The translations under genes were made by a program, and so were the position numbers. From Parcubacteria group bacterium Athens0416_74 (GTDB taxonomy: Bacteria > Patescibacteriota > Minisyncoccia > Phycocordibacterales > UBA2100), in contig VMEY01000031.1 of assembly GCA_007375785.1 (NCBI GenBank), positions 1-9,531 of the forward strand: a stretch of DNA of 9,531 bases, read 5' to 3'. Under the pieces are notes generated by a model. That model had not been told where the DNA came from, searched no databases, and saw nothing but the letters and a program-made list of their open reading frames with translations. This document shows, piece after piece, positions 6,855-9,531 of this stretch. The first letter of the stretch is position 1. Each line of letters begins with the position of its first letter.

Positions 6855-6879
6855 GCGGCAGCCTGAATACAGCTGCCGC
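6855..6879. promoter_or_regulatory. Hairpin upstream of trmD
   Basis: GCGGCAGC (6855-6862) pairs with GCTGCCGC (6872-6879) around a 9-base loop, about 25 bases before the trmD start. No T tract follows on either strand, so it is not a standard terminator. It may shape the trmD leader. The rest of 6831-7116 shows no gene; it is AT-rich in places and includes the palindrome at 7038-7053. Confidence 0.4.
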
Positions 6880-7030
6880 GGCGAGCCATGAAAGCTGTCG
6901 TAAACGAAGAATATAACGTATGCATGGAAGTTTTACACTATAACCGCCCGTCCAAGGCACATTTCACTACCGGGTCATATATGCCTCGGTGGATGCGAGC
7001 GGACTTATACTATGCAATATATCCTTGGAA

Positions 7031-7053
7031 TTATCTAACGGGGTATACCCCGT
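7031..7053. promoter_or_regulatory. Perfect 16-bp palindrome (possible operator), overlapping repeat arm A
   Basis: ACGGGGTATACCCCGT at 7038-7053 is a perfect inverted repeat without a spacer. It overlaps TTATCTAACGGGGTATAC (7031-7048), which recurs as TTATCTCATGGGGTATAC at 7131-7148, 16 of 18 bases matching and exactly 100 bp downstream. The position upstream of the plus-strand gene and between opposite transcription units fits a regulator binding site, but no regulator is known. Confidence 0.35.
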
Positions 7054-7116
7054 GAGATATACGGATTTTCTTCCTCTCTTCCTTTTGCGACTGGTTACCA
7101 TCATGAGGTTCGTCAT

Positions 7117-7452
7117 ATGAACCGAATGCTTTATCTCATGGGGTATACTTTGCCAATGATATTTCGGCACCGCTCTTTCTTTATCGCATCTCTTATTGCA
7201 CTTGTCGTACAGGTAGCAGCAATATTCATCGCCAAGCTCGCCTATACCGGCATGGACTGTGGGTTGCTCGAGCGCCGCATCTGCTCATTCCCCGTGTTTC
7301 TCGAGGGTGTCACGGAGCTCGTCGCGTCCATCAATATGTACACGCTAGGAATCCCCACCATCTTACTCGCACTCCTCATCGGCGCCGGCTGGCGACTCTA
7401 TTCGCAACTGCGACGCGACGGGATGAAGCCTACTGACCTTTTAGGTCGGTGA
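7117..7452 (+). CDS. Small two-helix membrane protein, 111 aa
   Basis: The only plus-strand gene I support. The ATG at 7117 has GAGG 8 bases upstream, an adequate ribosome binding site; nearby in-frame ATGs (7126, 7138, 7156) lack one. The protein has two clear hydrophobic segments, about residues 21-39 (FFIASLIALVVQVAAIFIA) and 74-92 (MYTLGIPTILLALLIGAGW). A loop of about 35 residues with two Cys (C48, C56) lies between them, and the C-terminal tail is basic and short (RLYSQLRRDGMKPTD). With the basic N-terminus (FRHR at 16-19), both ends are probably cytoplasmic. I recognise no family. It sits inside the otherwise minus-strand rpsP-KH-trmD cluster and its last 23 bases overlap the KH gene 3' end in convergent orientation. 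Hydrophobic pattern and start signal support a real gene; function unknown. Confidence 0.6.
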   Translation: MNRMLYLMGYTLPMIFRHRSFFIASLIALVVQVAAIFIAKLAYTGMDCGLLERRICSFPVFLEGVTELVASINMYTLGIPTILLALLIGAGWRLYSQLRRDGMKPTDLLGR

Positions 7453-7780
7453 TGATGTCGTCGACTGTCGTGTCACGTACGTACGGCTCAGACGGAGTCT
7501 CTGCCGCGCTTTCTTGATTGGAGCGACGCTCGCTTCCCTCCGGTTCTTCTATTTTGAGATTCACGCGTGCATCGTTTTTCATTCCGACGACGCGCAAGAC
7601 CGTGCGGATGGCTTTTGCCGTCGCGCCGCTGCGCCCGATTACTTTGCCCATGTCGTCTTGATTGACCGAGAGCGTGAGGAGAACCCCCATCTCGTCTACC
7701 GTGCGGTTGATCTTCACATCTTCCGGCTTGTCTACGAGTGCCTTTATAACGTATTCAAGAAATGCCTGATCGCTTTCCAT
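7430..7780 (-). CDS. khpA: KH-domain RNA-binding protein, KhpA family
   Basis: KhpA is a small single-KH RNA-binding protein that in Gram-positive bacteria works with KhpB in RNA control and cell-length regulation. Here the start MESDQAFLEYVIKALVDKPE, the strand before VIGRSGATAKAIRTVLR and the GxxG loop G49-R50-S51-G52 are typical; the KH core covers about residues 1-78. The family is usually 75-85 aa, and this protein has about 35 extra residues, polar and acidic (EEPEGSERRSNQE and beyond). The gene follows rpsP by 71 bases, the standard order, and an intrinsic-terminator-like hairpin lies in that gap. The 3' end overlaps the plus-strand membrane gene by 23 bases. Identity of the KH domain is firm; the KhpA name rests on size and context. 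Confidence 0.9.
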   Translation of the reverse strand: MESDQAFLEYVIKALVDKPEDVKINRTVDEMGVLLTLSVNQDDMGKVIGRSGATAKAIRTVLRVVGMKNDARVNLKIEEPEGSERRSNQESAAETPSEPYVRDTTVDDIITDLKGQ

Positions 7781-7797
7781 ATCTGTCTTGCTATCTC

Positions 7798-7826
7798 TTA
7801 ATAGGATTACTGTACAACAATTGCAA
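7798..7826 (-). promoter_or_regulatory. Possible promoter of the KH gene (-35 TTGCAA, 17 bp, -10 TATTAA)
   Basis: TTGCAA (plus 7821-7826) and TATTAA (plus 7798-7803), 17 bp apart, each match the consensus at four of six. The ATG at 7780 would be about 10 bases from the predicted start. Combined with the hairpin just upstream, it would let the KH gene be transcribed apart from rpsP. The match is only moderate. Confidence 0.3.
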
Positions 7827-7846
7827 AGGCCGCGAAAGGCGGCCTT
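7826..7846 (-). terminator. Hairpin after rpsP (terminator or attenuator)
   Basis: AAGGCCGC (7826-7833) pairs perfectly with GCGGCCTT (7839-7846) around GAAAG. On the minus strand it is followed by a short, interrupted T-rich stretch (TTGCAATTGTTG). It begins 6 bases past the rpsP stop. Partial termination here would lower KH and trmD expression relative to S16. Confidence 0.5.
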
Positions 7847-7851
7847 GCACG

Positions 7852-8289
7852 TTACTGAGCTGGTGCCTCTTCTCCGCCAGCTGGCGGATTCGGCTCCTCA
7901 GGGGCAGGCTCCGCAGCAGGTTCCTCCGCTGCTGGTGCCTCCTCGGGTGCGGCTTCCTCCGCAGGAGCTTCCGCAGCCGGGGCCTCAGGCGCCGCTTCCT
8001 CCGCAGGCTTTTCAGGCTCCACGAACTTCGGAAGGACGTTTATCTTCTTGCCTTTTATGATACCGGCGGATACGAACATATTGTGGACCGTGTCGCTCGG
8101 CTGAGCGCCGACCGATATCCAGTACTTGATCTTGGCCTCGTCGAGCTTTCGCTCTTTGCGGCGCGGGTCGTAGGTGCCTACGATATCAGTAAACTTGCCC
8201 GTCTTAGGACCTTCGGTGTGTTCCACCACAATAATGCGGTACGAGGGCATATTGATGCGCCCGACTCGCTGCATTCGTATCTTCAACAT
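7852..8289 (-). CDS. rpsP: 30S ribosomal protein S16 with long acidic tail
   Basis: S16 binds 16S rRNA early in 30S assembly. I start at the ATG at 8289, where the family start MLKIRMQRVGRINMPSYRI begins; an upstream in-frame ATG at 8328 would add 13 non-family residues and overlap the promoter. The S16 fold covers residues 1 to about 88, including VGTYDPRRKERKLDEAKIKYW (split here as VGTYDPRRKERK, 37-48, and LDEAKIKYW, 49-57) and GAQPSDTVHNMF at 61-72. Residues about 91-145 form a low-complexity tail of Glu, Pro and Ala repeats (blocks such as PAEEAAPEAPAAEAP), making 145 aa against about 80-90 normally. The palindromic element at 7873-7888 encodes NPPAGGEE within this tail. A good promoter lies so close that the mRNA may be nearly leaderless. 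First gene of the rpsP-KH-trmD cluster. Confidence 0.96.
   Translation of the reverse strand: MLKIRMQRVGRINMPSYRIIVVEHTEGPKTGKFTDIVGTYDPRRKERKLDEAKIKYWISVGAQPSDTVHNMFVSAGIIKGKKINVLPKFVEPEKPAEEAAPEAPAAEAPAEEAAPEEAPAAEEPAAEPAPEEPNPPAGGEEAPAQ
7873..7888. repeat. Palindromic element (core CGCCAGCTGGCG), copy 2
   Basis: TCCGCCAGCTGGCGGA is a perfect 16-bp palindrome sharing its central 12 bp with the element in the rpoB leader (5128-5143). It is read in frame as PPAGG near the end of the S16 tail, so the coding region tolerates it. Confidence 0.65.
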
Positions 8290-8299
8290 AAGTCGGGCC

Positions 8300-8328
8300 A
8301 CTCTAACAGAGTTGGCATGCACCGTCAA
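8300..8328 (-). promoter_or_regulatory. rpsP promoter (-35 TTGACG, 17 bp, -10 TAGAGT)
   Basis: TTGACG (plus 8323-8328; five of six) and TAGAGT (plus 8300-8305; four of six) have the ideal 17-bp spacer. The -10 ends 10 bases before the rpsP ATG at 8289, so initiation 6-8 bases downstream would leave only about 3-5 bases of leader. Confidence 0.55.
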
Positions 8329-8366
8329 ATTGTGGCGTATTTAGCCCGTGCACGGTCACGGCGTAC

Positions 8367-8403
8367 AAAAAGTTGAACCGGCGCAGTTGCCCGCGCCGGC
8401 TTC
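8367..8403 (-). terminator. Intrinsic terminator of the 74-aa gene
   Basis: CCGGCGC (8378-8384) pairs with GCGCCGG (8393-8399) around an 8-base loop; GAA/TTC extends the stem past one bulged C. On the minus strand it is followed after four bases by five T residues (plus A tract 8367-8371). It begins 8 bases past the stop at 8411. Confidence 0.8.
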
Positions 8404-8410
8404 AATACGT

Positions 8411-8635
8411 TCAATTCGTCCTCTTGAGCCCCACGAGGCTAGCTGCCTCATCCACGGATTGGACGAATCGGCACTGTCGGACGCGCTCAGCGTCTTCCTC
8501 ACTCCCACTGAAGACTGCGACGTTGAGCGAGTCGATGGAGCTTACGGTCCCAACGTTGTAGTAACCGAGTTGTCGGACCAAATTGGCAAGACCGATATCA
8601 CGAACCGGTCTCGCATGGAACGTTTTCGCGGACAT
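8411..8635 (-). CDS. Hypothetical protein, 74 aa
   Basis: The ATG at 8635 has AAGGAGG 9 bases upstream, the best Shine-Dalgarno in the window, and an intrinsic terminator follows the stop directly. The gene begins 40 bases past the end of the smc-tail fragment. The protein starts MSAKTFHARPVRDIGLANLV and is soluble. The middle and end (VGTVSSIDSLNVAV, then EEDAERVRQC-RFVQSVDEA) have a pattern of strand, helix and a final V..V(D/E), reminiscent of ferredoxin-like inhibitor I9 or protease-propeptide domains, where a helix precedes a V-x-x-V-(D/E) strand. This is pattern similarity only and I would not assign the family. Codon use looks like its neighbours. Confidence 0.7.
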   Translation of the reverse strand: MSAKTFHARPVRDIGLANLVRQLGYYNVGTVSSIDSLNVAVFSGSEEDAERVRQCRFVQSVDEAASLVGLKRTN

Positions 8636-8674
8636 TGGCTATTTCCTCCTTCGCAAACTGTAAACCAACAAGGA

Positions 8675-8794
8675 CTATTTCGCCACTTTGGCCGCCTCCT
8701 CAAATTTCACTGAAAGTAGTTTCGAGACGCCGTCATTGGACATGGTCACGCCATACAGCTCTCCGGCGGCGACCACGGCTGCTCTGTCTTGCAT
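8675..8794 (-). pseudogene. smc: SMC C-terminal tail fragment, copy 1 (39 codons)
   Basis: From an ATG at 8794 the frame reads MQDRAAVVAAGELYGVTM, then SNDGVSKLLSVKFEEAAKVAK and a stop at 8675. AGELYGVTM-NDGVSKLLSVKFEE matches the extreme C-terminus of SMC chromosome-segregation ATPases (B. subtilis SMC ends LYGVTMQESGVSKVISVKLEE). A stop lies six codons upstream in frame, and the H-loop region that should precede LYGVTM (with HN or HRK and TM) is absent, so only the last ~33 residues of SMC are here. It could be a remnant or a short expressed peptide; no good ribosome binding site is seen. A second copy lies at 9413-9531. Confidence 0.75.
8679..8774. repeat. 96-bp direct repeat, copy 1 (smc 3' end)
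   Basis: Matches 9417-9512 at 90 of 96 bases by eye, offset 738 bp. Bases 8679-8734 are identical; the six differences lie within 8735-8747; 8748-8774 is identical. The repeat ends right at the stop codon region of the SMC-like frame. Confidence 0.9.
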
Positions 8795-8840
8795 AATACG
8801 CGAAATGACTTAACTCACGGGACGTACCAGACTCACATTC

Positions 8841-8878
8841 AAAATCGATCAGCCGGCGCCCCGTAATGGGCACCGGCT
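8841..8878 (-). terminator. Terminator-like hairpin after the 164-aa gene
   Basis: AGCCGG-c-GCCC (8851-8861) pairs with GGGC-a-CCGGCT (8868-8878) around CGTAAT, ten pairs and one mismatch. On the minus strand only GATCGATTTT follows, a weak T tract. It lies 32 bases past the stop at 8911. The rest of 8795-8910 holds no gene that I can support. Confidence 0.5.
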
Positions 8879-8910
8879 CTATTTGCAGGCATGTCGTTGA
8901 GGCTTTTCGC

Positions 8911-9405
8911 CTAAGCGTGCGCAAGGCGCATCGCTGCCAGTCGCAACCAATTTGGCCACCAACTCCAGCTTCGACGAGCAATCCGACTCGCAGCCGCGGC
9001 CTTCATCTGTGACCGTATGTGCTCTGCCTCGTCCGCGTCGATTACCTCGAACATCGGGTGGGGATACGGAAACATCCTCTCGACGATGCGGCCACCGCCT
9101 AAAACATAGAAGGTGCCGGCGCTACGCTGAAAGGTGACGTGACCACCTTCGTTGTCGAGGACATAACTTTCGACTTCAAACACCGGGTGTCCCTCGTAAA
9201 AGGTGTCCCCACTGCGCGTCCACCACCCCGATTCCTTGAGGAGCCTTCCATCGATGTGCCGCTCCGGAAACATCCGGAGAAGTGTCCCGGGTGCCACCGG
9301 GAGAATCACAAAATTCTGACCCTGTCTCGTCATGACCAAATCCCTACGCTCTGCCAAGCCGCTCAATGCGACCTTTTCAACAGAGACTGATGCAATTGTA
9401 AGCAC
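8911..9405 (-). CDS. Hypothetical protein, 164 aa (or 140 aa)
   Basis: I do not recognise this protein. The longest frame opens at a GTG at 9405, 7 bases after the SMC-tail stop; an ATG at 9333 (residue 25) preceded by TAGGGA at 8 bases would give 140 aa and is about as likely. No signal or membrane segment. It has an internal repeat: RMFPERH (44-50) recurs as RMFPYPH (110-116), and HPVFEV (73-78) recurs as HPMFEV (116-121), suggesting two related units rich in beta strands, with aromatic residues (WW at 61-62) and GTFYVLGGGR at 97-106. The C-terminus (RIARRSWSWWPNWLRLAAMR, 141-160) is basic and amphipathic. It is the only gene between the two copies of the smc 3' end, which makes it the cargo of a possible cassette. 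Confidence 0.65.
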   Translation of the reverse strand: MLTIASVSVEKVALSGLAERRDLVMTRQGQNFVILPVAPGTLLRMFPERHIDGRLLKESGWWTRSGDTFYEGHPVFEVESYVLDNEGGHVTFQRSAGTFYVLGGGRIVERMFPYPHPMFEVIDADEAEHIRSQMKAAAASRIARRSWSWWPNWLRLAAMRLAHA

Positions 9406-9412
9406 TTCTTAG

Positions 9413-9531
9413 CTACTTCGCCACTTTGGCCGCCTCCTCAAATTTCACTGAAAGTAGTTTCGAGACGCCGTCGTTCCCCATAGTGACGCCATACAGCTCT
9501 CCGGCGGCGACCGCTTCCACGCGCAGGAAGC
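9413..9531 (-). CDS. smc: SMC C-terminal tail, copy 2 (cut by window end)
   Basis: The frame enters from the right edge as FLRVEAVAAGELYGVTM, then GNDGVSKLLSVKFEEAAKVAK and a stop at 9413. The AGELYGVTM...VKFEE part matches the end of SMC, whose ATPase head closes on DNA-bound SMC dimers. This may be the true 3' end of an intact smc lying beyond the window. However, the roughly eight residues visible before VAAGELYG do not show the expected HN/HRK..TM H-loop sequence, so it may be a second fragment. Compared with copy 1 it differs at one residue in the shared part (G for S after GVTM). Confidence 0.7.
   Translation of the reverse strand, partial: FLRVEAVAAGELYGVTMGNDGVSKLLSVKFEEAAKVAK
9417..9512. 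repeat. 96-bp direct repeat, copy 2 (smc 3' end)
   Basis: Partner of 8679-8774, same orientation, 90 of 96 bases identical by eye. Together the two copies bracket the 164-aa gene. Confidence 0.9.

Noticed and set aside
7762..8376. Plus-strand frames opposite rpsP (204 and 90 codons, Leu/Arg- or Pro/Gln-rich)
   Set aside because: They are the reverse complement of the low-complexity S16 tail; the repeat composition explains the open frames.
8733..8981. Minus-strand 82-codon frame across the smc-tail copy
   Set aside because: It reads the smc-tail repeat in the wrong frame, overlaps the end of the 164-aa gene and has no ribosome binding site.
1..9531. tRNA, rRNA, CRISPR array, IS element or integrase
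   Set aside because: I looked for cloverleaf arms, regularly spaced repeats and transposase or integrase motifs on both strands and saw none.

Overview
The window looks like chromosomal core sequence from a Patescibacteria (CPR) bacterium, most likely of the Parcubacteria/Paceibacteria type. The basis is a compact RpoB without the large lineage insertions of Proteobacteria, a TrmD whose catalytic-loop sequence (SLEASRVSSPEVYTRP) differs from the proteobacterial form, a minimal rpsP-KH-trmD cluster without rimM, and many small unrecognised proteins. No database search was possible, so the taxonomic call is inference. The standard code (code 11) reads all genes well. All genes but one lie on the minus strand.

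Layout, left to right (reverse of the main transcription direction). 1-2067: the first 689 codons of rpoC, cut by the window edge. 2092-5102: rpoB, which has lost about 60 conserved codons near its 3' end, with a frame change at about 2320. 5103-5297: a long rpoB leader with a good sigma70-type promoter, a possible 24-codon leader ORF, an attenuator-like hairpin and a large palindromic hairpin next to the start codon. 5319-6190: two consecutive one-gene units, each with promoter, strong Shine-Dalgarno, small unrecognised protein (87 and 88 aa) and intrinsic terminator. 6180-6830: trmD. 6831-7116: about 290 bases without a gene, holding a hairpin, a perfect 16-bp palindrome and one arm of an 18-bp direct repeat. 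7117-7452 (+): a small two-helix membrane protein, the only plus-strand gene, overlapping the end of the KH-domain gene tail to tail. 7430-7780: KhpA-like KH protein. 7852-8289: rpsP with a long acidic Ala/Pro/Glu tail. 8411-8635: 74-aa protein with strong RBS and terminator. 8675-8794 and 9413-9531: two copies of the 3' end of an smc gene, bracketing an unrecognised 164-aa gene (8911-9405).

Functionally, rpoB-rpoC encode the RNA polymerase catalytic core. rpsP, the KH protein and trmD are the usual ribosome and tRNA-maturation cluster. Between these blocks lie short accessory units with their own signals. The points most worth a second look are the rpoB deletion/frameshift, the duplicated smc tail flanking a one-gene cassette, and the contrast between strong Shine-Dalgarno sites on the orphan small genes and none on the housekeeping genes.
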